53,190 nt of DNA from Magnetococcales bacterium (GTDB taxonomy: Bacteria > Pseudomonadota > Magnetococcia > Magnetococcales > Magnetaquicoccaceae), in assembly GCA_015231915.1 (NCBI GenBank), contig JADGAR010000024.1, positions 1 to 53,190 of the forward strand. Direction: 5' to 3'. Each line of letters opens with the position of its first letter. The stretch's first letter is position 1. A program made the position numbers and the translations under genes. The notes beneath the pieces were generated by a model. The model was given only the letters and a program-made list of their open reading frames with translations, had not been told where the DNA came from and ran no database searches. Positions 1-7,188 of the stretch are shown in pieces.

Positions 1-48
1 CAGCCGTTTCAAGGCCCAGTCAAACGTGATGAGACGGCGTCCGGTCAT
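1..48 (-). CDS. Rpn-family nuclease, second tandem copy (5' end only)
   Basis: Only the first 16 codons lie inside the window; the gene runs off the left edge. The peptide (MTGRRLITFDWALKRL) is identical to the start of the complete gene at 45-1037, and the DNA at 1-64 matches 990-1053 with a single mismatch. Its ATG overlaps the TGA of that upstream copy (ATGA), and its ribosome binding site AAGGAGG sits inside the last codons of the upstream copy. This is a tandem duplicate, probably translationally coupled. Whether it is intact cannot be seen. Confidence 0.75.
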   Translation of the reverse strand, partial: MTGRRLITFDWALKRL

Positions 49-1037
49 GGTGAATCCTCCTTGCGCCACGCTTGCAGATCGGAGAAGAGTTCCTCCAGGG
101 ATGCGGCAGCAAAGATCGCCAGGCTCCACCGATCCAGGACAGAGGGATCCGCCTCGGCAATTCTGGCCATGACCCAATCGGGAAGCGGGCCGAAACGGCT
201 TTGGAGTTGACGGGTCAGCAGGTTGATCTCACCCTCCCGCCTGCCCTCCCGCCTGCCCTCCCGCCTGCCCTCCCGCCTGCCCTTCCTTTCCCCCTCCAGC
301 ATGCCCGCACCCCAGGTCGATTCCACCATGCTGGCCTGGAAATGCAGATCCTCCTGGTAGCGTTCGTATGCCCGGCGCTCGGCTTCCGGCAGTTGCAGGA
401 GATCCAACACCTCCTTGGCCTTTTTGATCCCCCGGGCCGAAAACTCCTCGCGGATGTCACCGGTCTTCAAAAAATAGACCCACTCGTCCAGCGTGTTGCG
501 GGCCACTTCATCGAAACGGTTGACACGGATCAGGTAGATCTCCGGAAAGATCTCCCGCACGGTTTGGTGACGAAACATCTGCTGCTGGGCTTCGCTCAAC
601 AGCAGTTCGTCATGGGTATGCATGCCCTTGAAGGTGGTCGTGCCATGATAGATATAATCCTGACCCTGGCCGATGTCGAAATGCAGGATACTGATTGCAA
701 TCACCTTGGGGACTTTGGAATACGCCGCTCCCGCATCCACATGCTCGGTGATCGTCTTGGCGATCCCGAAAAGCAGCCGTTGCAGATAATCGTGCTGCCG
801 TTCGTATTGCAACTCGATCAGGATCAACTCATTCCGGCTGTTCCTGACCTTCATGTCCACGCGGTTGTATTTGTCGAGCGCCTCTTCCCGATTGCTTTCG
901 CTTTCCAGAATCTCGACGATTTTGATATCCGTCGCCAGCAATTCGCTCAAAAAACCTTCCAGGACCTCGAAGTTGGCCTTGCTGCGCAACAGCCGTTTCA
1001 AGGCCCAGTCAAACGTGATGAGACGGCGTCCGGTCAT
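45..1037 (-). CDS. Rpn-family PD-(D/E)XK nuclease/transposase-like protein with DUF4351-type C-terminus
   Basis: This 330-residue protein belongs to the recombination-promoting nuclease (PDDEXK_2, 'putative transposase') group. The active-site pattern is visible in the N-terminal third: a D in VDMKV followed by the E-x-Q strand ELILIELQYE. After a helical middle comes a hinge of four GRRE repeats, then a segment of DUF4351 type (LLTRQLQSRFGPLPDW...ASLEELF). The start was set at 1037 rather than the longer open frame to 1142 because AAGGAG lies about 8 bp upstream and the domain begins right after it. Family members are DNA endonucleases linked to RecA-independent recombination and, in some cases, phage defence. 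It is followed directly by a second copy whose start overlaps its stop. The exact role is unknown. Confidence 0.85.
   Translation of the reverse strand: MTGRRLITFDWALKRLLRSKANFEVLEGFLSELLATDIKIVEILESESNREEALDKYNRVDMKVRNSRNELILIELQYERQHDYLQRLLFGIAKTITEHVDAGAAYSKVPKVIAISILHFDIGQGQDYIYHGTTTFKGMHTHDELLLSEAQQQMFRHQTVREIFPEIYLIRVNRFDEVARNTLDEWVYFLKTGDIREEFSARGIKKAKEVLDLLQLPEAERRAYERYQEDLHFQASMVESTWGAGMLEGERKGRREGRREGRREGRREGEINLLTRQLQSRFGPLPDWVMARIAEADPSVLDRWSLAIFAAASLEELFSDLQAWRKEDSP
234..281. repeat. 12-bp tandem repeat x4 in the Rpn hinge
   Basis: Four exact copies of CTCCCGCCTGCC (plus strand) lie end to end. On the minus strand they encode four GRRE units between the nuclease part and the DUF4351-like tail. 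The unit is a multiple of three, so gain or loss of copies would change hinge length without a frameshift. Confidence 0.9.
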
Positions 1038-1117
1038 GGTGAATGCTCCTTGCCTGCGGCAGTTCATCCGGAGTTGCTCTCTCCTGACGGACCCATGATA
1101 AGGCGAACGGAAATGAC

Positions 1118-1147
1118 TTGACAAGCGCGTCCTTGCCACCATAGCAT
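1118..1147 (+). promoter_or_regulatory. Candidate sigma-70 promoter of the cobalamin riboswitch transcript
   Basis: A perfect -35 TTGACA at 1118-1123 is followed after 18 bp by TAGCAT at 1142-1147 (4 of 6 matches to the -10 consensus). This would start transcription near 1154, just before the riboswitch begins. The position relative to the aptamer supports the call; the -10 is weak. Confidence 0.5.
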
Positions 1148-1159
1148 CCAGACATCCCT

Positions 1160-1385
1160 CCTTGGGGTGGTTCCAGGCGTTTCAACCTGGAACTGAAACG
1201 GGAAATCCGGTCAGCCAGCCGCGCGTTGGCAATTCCGGTGCTGCCCCCGCAACGGTAGGCGCATTCATGGTCCACCACAATGCCACTGGCTCGCATGCAG
1301 CCGGGAAGGCGGTGGACCTTGGTTCCTCGCGACAAGGAACCAACGCGCAAGCCCGGAGACCGGCCCCGAGGATTGGCCTGTACGT
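1160..1385 (+). ncRNA. Cobalamin (AdoCbl-type) riboswitch
   Basis: The conserved blocks of the cobalamin riboswitch occur in order: GGTGG near 1166, TGAAACGGGAA near 1194, CCGGTGCTGCCCCCGCAACGG at 1235-1255, GCCACTG at 1282-1288, GGGAAGGCG near 1303, and the B12 box AAGCCCGGAGACCGGCC at about 1349-1365. A small hairpin GGTTCC-loop-GGAACC at 1321-1341 fits the variable arm. The element lies 146 bp upstream of a CbiM-like permease and bluB, which fits B12-repressed cobalt uptake and lower-ligand synthesis. Whether it acts on transcription or translation is not clear: there is a GC-rich hairpin around 1410-1435, but the T-run near 1440 is not directly attached to it. Confidence 0.92.
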
Positions 1386-1530
1386 GTTGCGGAGGGCAGC
1401 ATGGGCGAGCGCCGGGAGGATGCCCCCGGCCCGATCACCCGTTTTTCGGCATCTTCCCACTGTCCGCGCCGTTCGCTTGTCCGGTTCTCCTCGACACCGT
1501 TTCGTTCACCGACAACGAGGAGACAAAATC

Positions 1531-2196
1531 ATGCACATCGAACCAGGCATCATCCCCGCCGGCAAAATTCTGCTGGCCAACCTCACCGACCTCGCCATTC
1601 TGGGGCGCCACTTCGCCGGAGTGATCCGCTCCCCCGTCGTACCACTGCGCACCCTGCTGGCTGCGGGCTTCTTTTCCCTGTTCATGCAAGCCTTTCATCT
1701 GCCGGTCGGACCATCGGAACTCCACTTCGTGGGCGCCATGGCCATCTATCTGACCTTTGGTTACCTGCCGACGCTCTTCGGTTTTGCCCTGGGTCTGACC
1801 CTCCAGGGATGGCTGTTCGAACCCCGGGATCTCATCCATCTGGCGATCAACAGCCTCTCCCTGATCGTGCCCCTGATGGCGGTGCATCACACCTTGGGCC
1901 AACGCCTGATCAGGGGATCTGCCGCCTTGTCATGGCGTGCGATCCTCCGTCTGGATGGGTGCTATTATGCCGGCGTCACCACCATGGTCGGGTTCTGGTT
2001 GCTGCTGGGCGAGGTGGAAACGCCCCTGGTCGCCTGGGCGACCTTTGCCGCCTCCTACCTGGGCGTGGTCCTGCTCGAACCCGTGGTGACCATGACGGCG
2101 GTGCGGCTTCTCAAACGCCAGGAAGCACATCCCCTGATGGACCTCTGCTGCCAGGTACGCGAACTGCGCTTCGCTTGCCAGACGAAAGGATCCTGA
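1531..2196 (+). CDS. cbiM: CbiM-like cobalt transport permease (ECF-type substrate component)
   Basis: The 221-residue protein starts with MHIEPG. Known CbiM/NikM proteins need a short N-terminal Met-His motif to bind the metal ion. The rest is strongly hydrophobic with about six predicted membrane helices, including HFVGAMAIYLTFGYLPTLFG and a helix with HLAINSLSLIVPL. A GAGGAGA ribosome site precedes the ATG at 1531. It lies just behind a cobalamin riboswitch and two bases before bluB, so cobalt uptake for B12 is the likely role. No CbiN, CbiQ or CbiO partner genes lie in this window, so the energising module must be elsewhere or the protein works alone. Permease assignment is fairly safe; metal specificity (cobalt rather than nickel) is inferred from context. 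Confidence 0.75.
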   Translation: MHIEPGIIPAGKILLANLTDLAILGRHFAGVIRSPVVPLRTLLAAGFFSLFMQAFHLPVGPSELHFVGAMAIYLTFGYLPTLFGFALGLTLQGWLFEPRDLIHLAINSLSLIVPLMAVHHTLGQRLIRGSAALSWRAILRLDGCYYAGVTTMVGFWLLLGEVETPLVAWATFAASYLGVVLLEPVVTMTAVRLLKRQEAHPLMDLCCQVRELRFACQTKGS

Positions 2197-2198
2197 TC

Positions 2199-2873
2199 AT
2201 GTCCATGCAACCCGATTGCGATCAAAGGGACCGGGAAGCGGTCTACAAGGTCATCGGCGCCCGTCGCGACATGCGCCATTTTCTCACCGGCGCGACCGTC
2301 GCACCGGAAACCCTGACGCGCATCCTCCAGGCGGGACACATGGCCCCGTCGGTGGGTCTGATGCAACCGTGGCGTTTCATCCGCATCCTCGACCCGGCGC
2401 TGCGTCGCCGACTCGGCGAGGAGGCGGAACGTGTCCGGCTGCAAACCGCAGAAACCATGGGATCCCGCAAGGCGTTCTTCCTGGGTCTCAAGGTGGAAGG
2501 CATCAACGAATGCGCGGAACTGCTGGTCGTGGTGATGGCTCCCGATGACGGCACCGTCGTGGGACGCCTGACCATGCCGAATGCCATGGCAATCTCCTCA
2601 TGTGCCTGTGCCATCCAGAACATGTGGCTGGCGGCACGCGCGGAAAATCTGGGACTGGGATGGGTCTCCTTCTTCGACCCGCAAGTCGTCGCCAGGCTGC
2701 TGGAATGCCCGGACGGGGCGGAACCCCTGGCCATTCTCTGCCTGGGACCAGTACAGGAGTTCCCTTCCGCCCCGCTCATGAGTCTGGTCGGCTGGCGGCA
2801 GGAAAAACATCTGGATGCGATCAGTTACATCGACCGGTACGGTCGCGAACCAGACCGTCCCATGCTGTGTTGA
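2199..2873 (+). CDS. bluB: 5,6-dimethylbenzimidazole synthase BluB
   Basis: BluB is a nitroreductase-fold enzyme that breaks down reduced FMN with oxygen to make 5,6-dimethylbenzimidazole, the lower ligand of cobalamin. The 224-residue length is typical. Family-specific stretches are easy to see: RRDMRHF near the N-terminus, the lid/flavin region APSVGLMQPWRFI, the central KVEGINECAELLVV, and CAIQNMWLAARAENLGLGWVSFF. The start at 2199 lies two bases after the stop of the CbiM-like gene, so the two are surely cotranscribed under the cobalamin riboswitch. It implies an organism that makes or remodels its own B12 and meets oxygen at least sometimes. The 3' end faces the ArsR-rhodanese gene with only 24 bp between. 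Confidence 0.93.
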   Translation: MSMQPDCDQRDREAVYKVIGARRDMRHFLTGATVAPETLTRILQAGHMAPSVGLMQPWRFIRILDPALRRRLGEEAERVRLQTAETMGSRKAFFLGLKVEGINECAELLVVVMAPDDGTVVGRLTMPNAMAISSCACAIQNMWLAARAENLGLGWVSFFDPQVVARLLECPDGAEPLAILCLGPVQEFPSAPLMSLVGWRQEKHLDAISYIDRYGREPDRPMLC

Positions 2874-2897
2874 CGCCGCATGGACGACAGTGAGATC

Positions 2898-3560
2898 TCA
2901 TTCACTGCGTTCCACCGGCAAATCGGCACGGCGCCACTCGGGAAACCCCTCCTCCAGGCGCCGTGCCGCAAATCCCCGCTCCCGCAACCGGGCCACGGCC
3001 TCGAAGGCGAGCACGCAAAAGGCGCCGCGACAATAGGCCACCACCTCCCGATCCGGCGGCAATTCGTGCAACCGCCGCTCCAGCTCCCGCAGTGGAATGT
3101 TGAAGGATCGGGGCAGATGACCGGCTGCATACTCCTCCGGGGGACGCACGTCCAAAACGGTCACCGTCCCGTCCCGCATCCGTTCCAGCAGAACCTCCCT
3201 GGGCAGGGGTTCCATGCCGTCCTTGGTCAACAGATAATGACTGACCAGTTCTTCCACCTCGGCGAGATGACGCTCCGACAAACGCCGGATCACCCCCAAC
3301 AGCGTGACCACCTCCGGGTCGGAGAGCCGATAGTGAACATACAACCCCTCCTTGCGCGCCTGCACCAACCCGGCATGGCGCAACTGCTGCAAATGCTTCG
3401 AGGTGTTGGCCACCGTCAGCCCGGTCAGGCGCGTCAATGCCTCCACGCTCCGCTCCCCCTGTGCCAGAAATTCCAGGATTTCCAACCGATGCCCCTGCCC
3501 CACCGCCTTGCCGATGCGCGCCAGTTGCTCGAACAACTCCTGCTTGAAAGAACTCGACAT
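2898..3560 (-). CDS. ArsR-family transcriptional regulator fused to a rhodanese domain
   Basis: Residues about 1-100 form an ArsR/SmtB-type winged helix (GQGHRLEILEFLAQGERSVEALTRLTGLTVANTSKHLQQLRHAGLV). Residues about 120-220 form a rhodanese domain (TVLDVRPPEEYAAGHLPRSFNIPL) with the active-site loop YCRGAFC. The 220-residue two-domain layout is a known ArsR subgroup in which the rhodanese part may sense persulfide or a thiol-reactive species; that sensing role is inference. The start at 3560 has AAGGAG at the right spacing; an open frame continues upstream but has no support. It is divergent from the cytochrome/ArsM operon and separated from it by a perfect dyad (3683-3708), so it is the probable repressor of that operon and of itself. 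Confidence 0.88.
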   Translation of the reverse strand: MSSSFKQELFEQLARIGKAVGQGHRLEILEFLAQGERSVEALTRLTGLTVANTSKHLQQLRHAGLVQARKEGLYVHYRLSDPEVVTLLGVIRRLSERHLAEVEELVSHYLLTKDGMEPLPREVLLERMRDGTVTVLDVRPPEEYAAGHLPRSFNIPLRELERRLHELPPDREVVAYCRGAFCVLAFEAVARLRERGFAARRLEEGFPEWRRADLPVERSE

Positions 3561-3653
3561 CAATCTCCTTGCCCACCCGGAATCCATATTCATTGCAAAT
3601 TGAAAGCACCATGTTTCCAGAACGGAAAATCCGAGGCAAGTGCAATAAAATGC

Positions 3654-3682
3654 TTGACAGGAAATAGAATCTTTGCTTGAAT
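3654..3682 (+). promoter_or_regulatory. Candidate promoter of the multihaem/ArsM operon
   Basis: A perfect TTGACA -35 at 3654-3659 is followed after 17 bp by TTGAAT at 3677-3682. The predicted transcription start falls in the adjoining 26-bp dyad, a layout expected for repression by an ArsR protein. A second reading, TTGCTT-16 bp-TATAGT, would put the -10 itself inside the dyad. Confidence 0.5.
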
Positions 3683-3708
3683 ACAATTCAACCATATAGT
3701 TGAATTGT
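3683..3708. promoter_or_regulatory. Perfect inverted repeat, probable ArsR-type operator
   Basis: Ten-base arms ACAATTCAAC and GTTGAATTGT are separated by CATATA. ArsR/SmtB operators are commonly AT-rich 12-2-12-like dyads of this kind. It lies between the divergent ArsR-rhodanese gene and the hydroxylase/cytochrome operon, and directly after a good promoter. Binding is inferred from sequence and position. Confidence 0.75.
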
Positions 3709-3801
3709 GGTCGCTCTCCTGGCACCGCCCGAGATGTACCACCATGTGCGAAGATGCGATCCCTGTTGTCAAGAGCGGCGATGCGCTGAGGAGAATGCAG
3801 A

Positions 3802-4623
3802 ATGGAACAGGATGCTGTGTTGCGATTGGGCATTTTTTTGGGGGTATTCGTGCTGGTGGCGGTTTGGGAGGGGGTCGCGCCCCGCCGCAAACGCACCCTC
3901 ACCCGCCGGGAACGCTGGCTGCCCAATCTGGGCCTGGTGGCCATCGATACGGCACTGGTGCGCCTGCTGTTTCCCGTGACGGCAGTGGCGCTGGCGGCCT
4001 TGGGCCAACAGCGTGGATGGGGTATGCTCAACCAGTTCAGCTGGCCGGAATGGGAAAAAGTTTTGTTGGCGGTTATCCTGCTGGACTTGGTGATCTATCT
4101 GCAGCATGTCGCCTTCCACGCCCTTCCCGTGCTGTGGCGGCTGCATATGGTCCATCATGCCGATCTGGATCTGGATGTGACTTCCGGATTGCGCTTTCAT
4201 CCTGTGGAAATCCTTCTGTCCATGGGGATCAAGCTGGCGGCGGTGCATGCCATCGGCGCCCCGCCATCGGCGGTATTGATCTTCGAGGTGCTGCTCAACG
4301 GCATGGCCATGTTCAATCATGGCAACATCCGTATGCCGGAAAGGATCGACCGCACCCTGCGCTGGTTGCTGGTCACCCCGGACATGCACCGCTCCCACCA
4401 CTCCCATCTGGCTCCGGAGGCCAACATGAACTTCGGTTTCAATCTTTCCCTGTGGGACCGAATCCTGGGAACCTATTGGCCAAAACCGGTCGAAGGTCAT
4501 GAAGAGATGGAGATCGGCCTGGAGCATCAGCGCGAACCGAAGCAATGTCAACCTCTGATGGCCCTGCTGCTGATGCCCGTGCGTGCCAAACTGGGGGAAT
4601 ACACCATCAACCGGCGTTGGTGA
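3802..4623 (+). CDS. Sterol desaturase / fatty acid hydroxylase family di-iron membrane protein
   Basis: The 273-residue membrane protein carries the histidine clusters that bind the di-iron centre in this superfamily: HVAFH (H-x3-H), HMVHH (H-x2-HH), a lone H in FNHGN, and HRSHH. Several hydrophobic helices surround them. Such enzymes use oxygen to hydroxylate or desaturate lipids at the cytoplasmic membrane. It is the first gene of the operon under the ArsR-type dyad, with GAGGAG ahead of the ATG at 3802, and the next gene begins 11 bp after its stop. Its link to the cytochromes that follow is not obvious: it could modify a membrane lipid or an alkyl metabolite. The substrate cannot be read from the sequence. 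Confidence 0.85.
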   Translation: MEQDAVLRLGIFLGVFVLVAVWEGVAPRRKRTLTRRERWLPNLGLVAIDTALVRLLFPVTAVALAALGQQRGWGMLNQFSWPEWEKVLLAVILLDLVIYLQHVAFHALPVLWRLHMVHHADLDLDVTSGLRFHPVEILLSMGIKLAAVHAIGAPPSAVLIFEVLLNGMAMFNHGNIRMPERIDRTLRWLLVTPDMHRSHHSHLAPEANMNFGFNLSLWDRILGTYWPKPVEGHEEMEIGLEHQREPKQCQPLMALLLMPVRAKLGEYTINRRW

Positions 4624-4634
4624 AGGACAGGGAC

Positions 4635-5876
4635 ATGGCCATGACCCAGCAAACCACTGCCATCATGGAGCGCGATGCAGGCGTGGATGCTCGCACCAGG
4701 ACGAAAGCCGTTCCCCGCCGCATCATCCCCGTGCACCTCATGCCGGCAGGACAGCAGCGCTCTCTGGCCGGTCGCTACGCCTGGCAGGTCAAGGCGCTGT
4801 GCTGGGTGGCGTTCGCCTGGGCGTTTCTCGGCTGGCTCAACGACGCCTGGTTGTTTCAATTCGGCACGCCGTTGTGGCTCAACCGTTACACCGAACAGGC
4901 GATCATTCTGGCATTCGGCGTCTGGCGCATTCTTGCGGAAAAAAATCCCTACACCCGCAAACGTCTGCTCATCCTGGTGACCAACGTGACGGTGTTGTGG
5001 TGGCTCATCCCCTGGGCCTGGCCGTTCATCGAGCCGCACGCGGGCTATCTGGCGGGGCTGCCGGCCTTTCCGGCGCTGCACACCCCAGGCACCATCACCT
5101 TCTTTCTGGTGCTGACGGCGGTGTTTCTCTTCGGGCGGCGGGTCATCTGCGGCTGGAACTGCCCCTGCGTGGGAATCCGCGAGGTGGTGGGATTTCCGTT
5201 CCGGCATGCCGATCATGTGCCGCGCTCGGCATGGGCCTGGCGACTGCGGCATCTCAAATGGATCTGGTTTGCGCTCTATCTGGGCGCGATGTGGGCCGTG
5301 ACCCGCCCGGCGAACAACATCACCTCCGGTTTTCTCGGCTTTTTCGCCATGATGGTGGTGCTGCCCTATTTCGCCACCATGCTGCTCGCTCCCTGGCTCG
5401 GCAATCGGGGCTACTGCCGCTTCCTGTGTCCCTATGGCGCCACCTTCGGACTGCTCAACAAGGTGGGGATGTTTCGCATCGATTATGCGGAGGACACTTG
5501 CATTCGCTGCGGCAAATGCGAAAAAGTGTGCGACATGAACATCCCGGTCTGGAAAATGGGGCTGGCCCATCAGGGCAAGGTGGACACCACGGAGTGCATG
5601 GGGTGTGGCCGCTGCATCACCGATTGCCCCACCGGCAGCCTGGCCTTCCGGGACGTGCGCAATCTCCTGCAACCCTCCCTGCGGCAAGACCGGAGGCATC
5701 TGCTGCGACGGGTGAATTGGCAACAGATGGCCGTGCGCTGGCGCTTCGCCGGCTATCTCCTGGTGATGGCCGGCGTCCTGGGGGGGGCGATTCACTACTC
5801 CGGCCTGGTGGGCACCCTGGGCGAACTTCCGATACGAATGGGGGCGATATGCGGATTGCCGGTTATCTCCTGGTAA
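4635..5876 (+). CDS. NapH/NosR-type 4Fe-4S membrane protein
   Basis: The 413-residue protein has about six membrane helices and the cysteine motifs of the NapH/NosR/CcoG group: membrane-linked CGWNCPC and CRFLCPYG, then two ferredoxin-type clusters, CIRCGKCEKVC and CMGCGRCITDCP. Members pass electrons between the quinol pool and periplasmic or Fe-S partners. The first ferredoxin motif ends in VCDMN rather than the usual CP. ATG at 4635 was chosen because AGGACAGGG precedes it; ATG 4641 is possible. Its 3' end overlaps the octahaem cytochrome gene by 28 bp, so this protein is the likely membrane electron donor or acceptor for that cytochrome. A final helix follows the ferredoxin part. Function in this operon is inferred from context. 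Confidence 0.85.
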   Translation: MAMTQQTTAIMERDAGVDARTRTKAVPRRIIPVHLMPAGQQRSLAGRYAWQVKALCWVAFAWAFLGWLNDAWLFQFGTPLWLNRYTEQAIILAFGVWRILAEKNPYTRKRLLILVTNVTVLWWLIPWAWPFIEPHAGYLAGLPAFPALHTPGTITFFLVLTAVFLFGRRVICGWNCPCVGIREVVGFPFRHADHVPRSAWAWRLRHLKWIWFALYLGAMWAVTRPANNITSGFLGFFAMMVVLPYFATMLLAPWLGNRGYCRFLCPYGATFGLLNKVGMFRIDYAEDTCIRCGKCEKVCDMNIPVWKMGLAHQGKVDTTECMGCGRCITDCPTGSLAFRDVRNLLQPSLRQDRRHLLRRVNWQQMAVRWRFAGYLLVMAGVLGGAIHYSGLVGTLGELPIRMGAICGLPVISW

Positions 5877-7162
5877 TTTTTTGCCTTTTGTCGTGGCCCG
5901 CCCTGGCAGGCATTGGCGAGACAGGCACGGGGGAGTTCGCGGGGCATTGGCGTCCCGACCCCATGCACGAATACTGGGATCCGGCAACCTATCACCGTCC
6001 GGAAACCGAACGGGTGGCAGGGGTGTTCAAAGGCGAGGAGTGCGTGGAGTGCCACTTGGCGATCACGCCAGGCATCGTCAAGGAGTGGCGGACGAGCCGG
6101 CATGCCCAGGCGGAAAAACCGGTGCTCTGTCCCGCCTGCCATGGCGAGGATCACCAGAAATTGATCTTCCCCACGCCGCAAACCTGTGGCACCTGCCATC
6201 CGCAGCGGCTGGCCCAGATGGAGGAAGAGAAGAAATACGGCTTTCCCAGCCATGCCCTGGCCATGGAACGGGCGGTGGACAGCAAACACTTCGCCGACAA
6301 GCCCAAGGCCGAGGTGACCTCCTGTCTGCAGTGTCACTCGGTGGCCAGCAAGTGCGACTCCTGTCATACCCGTCATCGTTTCGATGCCGCCGAGGCGCGG
6401 CGTCCGGAGGCCTGCATCACCTGTCACAGCGGCCCCCCCCATCCGGACGACGAGGCCTTTTTCGCCAGTGCGCATGGACGCAAGTATCGCCTGGAAGGAA
6501 AAACCTGGGAGTGGAAGAGACCCTTGCAAAAAGGCAACTATCCGGCCCCGACCTGCGCCTACTGTCACATGAGGGACGGCAACCATCAGGTGGCGGACAA
6601 GGCGGTGTGGAAGTTCGGCATCCGGGAGGTCAATCCGGCCAGCGCGGAAAACAACATCAAGCGCAAGCGCTGGATGGAACTGTGCGCCGATTGCCATCCC
6701 GATGAAATTGGCAAAACATTTTTTCAGGCGTTGGACAGCGAACGCTCCAGCGCATGGAAAAAGCTTTACAGCGTCGAAAAATGGCTGAAAAACCTGCGCA
6801 GCGATGGTCTGCTCTCCCCGGCGGCCAGCGAGCGCCCCCCCTACCCCATGGAGTGGCTGGCCACAGTGTGGCCCAGGGAACGGATCGGTTTTTACGAGGG
6901 GCAGGCCTCGGCCTTCTACAACGTCAGCGCCATCGAACGGGACTATTTCGAGATGTGGTATTTTTCCAATTTGGGCGCCTACAAGGGGATGGCGCACGGC
7001 GCCGGAGAGATGTCGCAGCGGTTTCACGAGCGCATGGATGCCGAGGCGCATGCCATCGGCACCGAGGCCGAGCGTCTGCGGGGCATGCAAAAAGAGGGCA
7101 TGGACTTGAAATCCTTGTGGATGCGTGGCGAGTATACGGAATTCAATCGTGATCACAATTAA
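5849..7162 (+). CDS. Octahaem c-type cytochrome, hydroxylamine oxidoreductase (HAO)-like
   Basis: A signal peptide (MRIAGYLLVIFCLLSWPALA) leads into eight CXXCH haem motifs with their first Cys near residues 65, 94, 113, 159, 169, 189, 236 and 279. Spacing and text between them (EWRTSRHA, CPACHGEDH, RRPEACITCHSGPPHPDDEAFFASAHG) match the HAO family. The 437-residue length is shorter than classical HAO of nitrifiers and closer to reductive or unassigned members. The C-terminal 150 residues are haem-free and helical. Periplasmic. It overlaps the NapH-like gene, suggesting electron exchange with the quinone pool, as expected for a reductase of nitrite, hydroxylamine or another oxyanion; an arsenic- or sulfur-related substrate is equally possible given the regulator and ArsM gene. 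Whether the HAO cross-linking tyrosine is kept could not be decided by eye. Confidence 0.85.
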   Translation: MRIAGYLLVIFCLLSWPALAGIGETGTGEFAGHWRPDPMHEYWDPATYHRPETERVAGVFKGEECVECHLAITPGIVKEWRTSRHAQAEKPVLCPACHGEDHQKLIFPTPQTCGTCHPQRLAQMEEEKKYGFPSHALAMERAVDSKHFADKPKAEVTSCLQCHSVASKCDSCHTRHRFDAAEARRPEACITCHSGPPHPDDEAFFASAHGRKYRLEGKTWEWKRPLQKGNYPAPTCAYCHMRDGNHQVADKAVWKFGIREVNPASAENNIKRKRWMELCADCHPDEIGKTFFQALDSERSSAWKKLYSVEKWLKNLRSDGLLSPAASERPPYPMEWLATVWPRERIGFYEGQASAFYNVSAIERDYFEMWYFSNLGAYKGMAHGAGEMSQRFHERMDAEAHAIGTEAERLRGMQKEGMDLKSLWMRGEYTEFNRDHN

Positions 7163-7188
7163 CACGCGGCAGGCAGGAGGTTTTTTTT

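Noticed and set aside
1-1037. Insertion sequence based on the 'transposase-like' Rpn genes
   Set aside because: No terminal inverted repeats or target duplications are visible; Rpn proteins are nucleases not tied to a classical IS.
1410-1445. Intrinsic terminator of the cobalamin riboswitch
   Set aside because: A GC-rich stem (GCCGGG/CCCGGC) is present, but the T-run starts about 10 bases after it; a translational switch is as likely. Kept only as a remark in the riboswitch entry.
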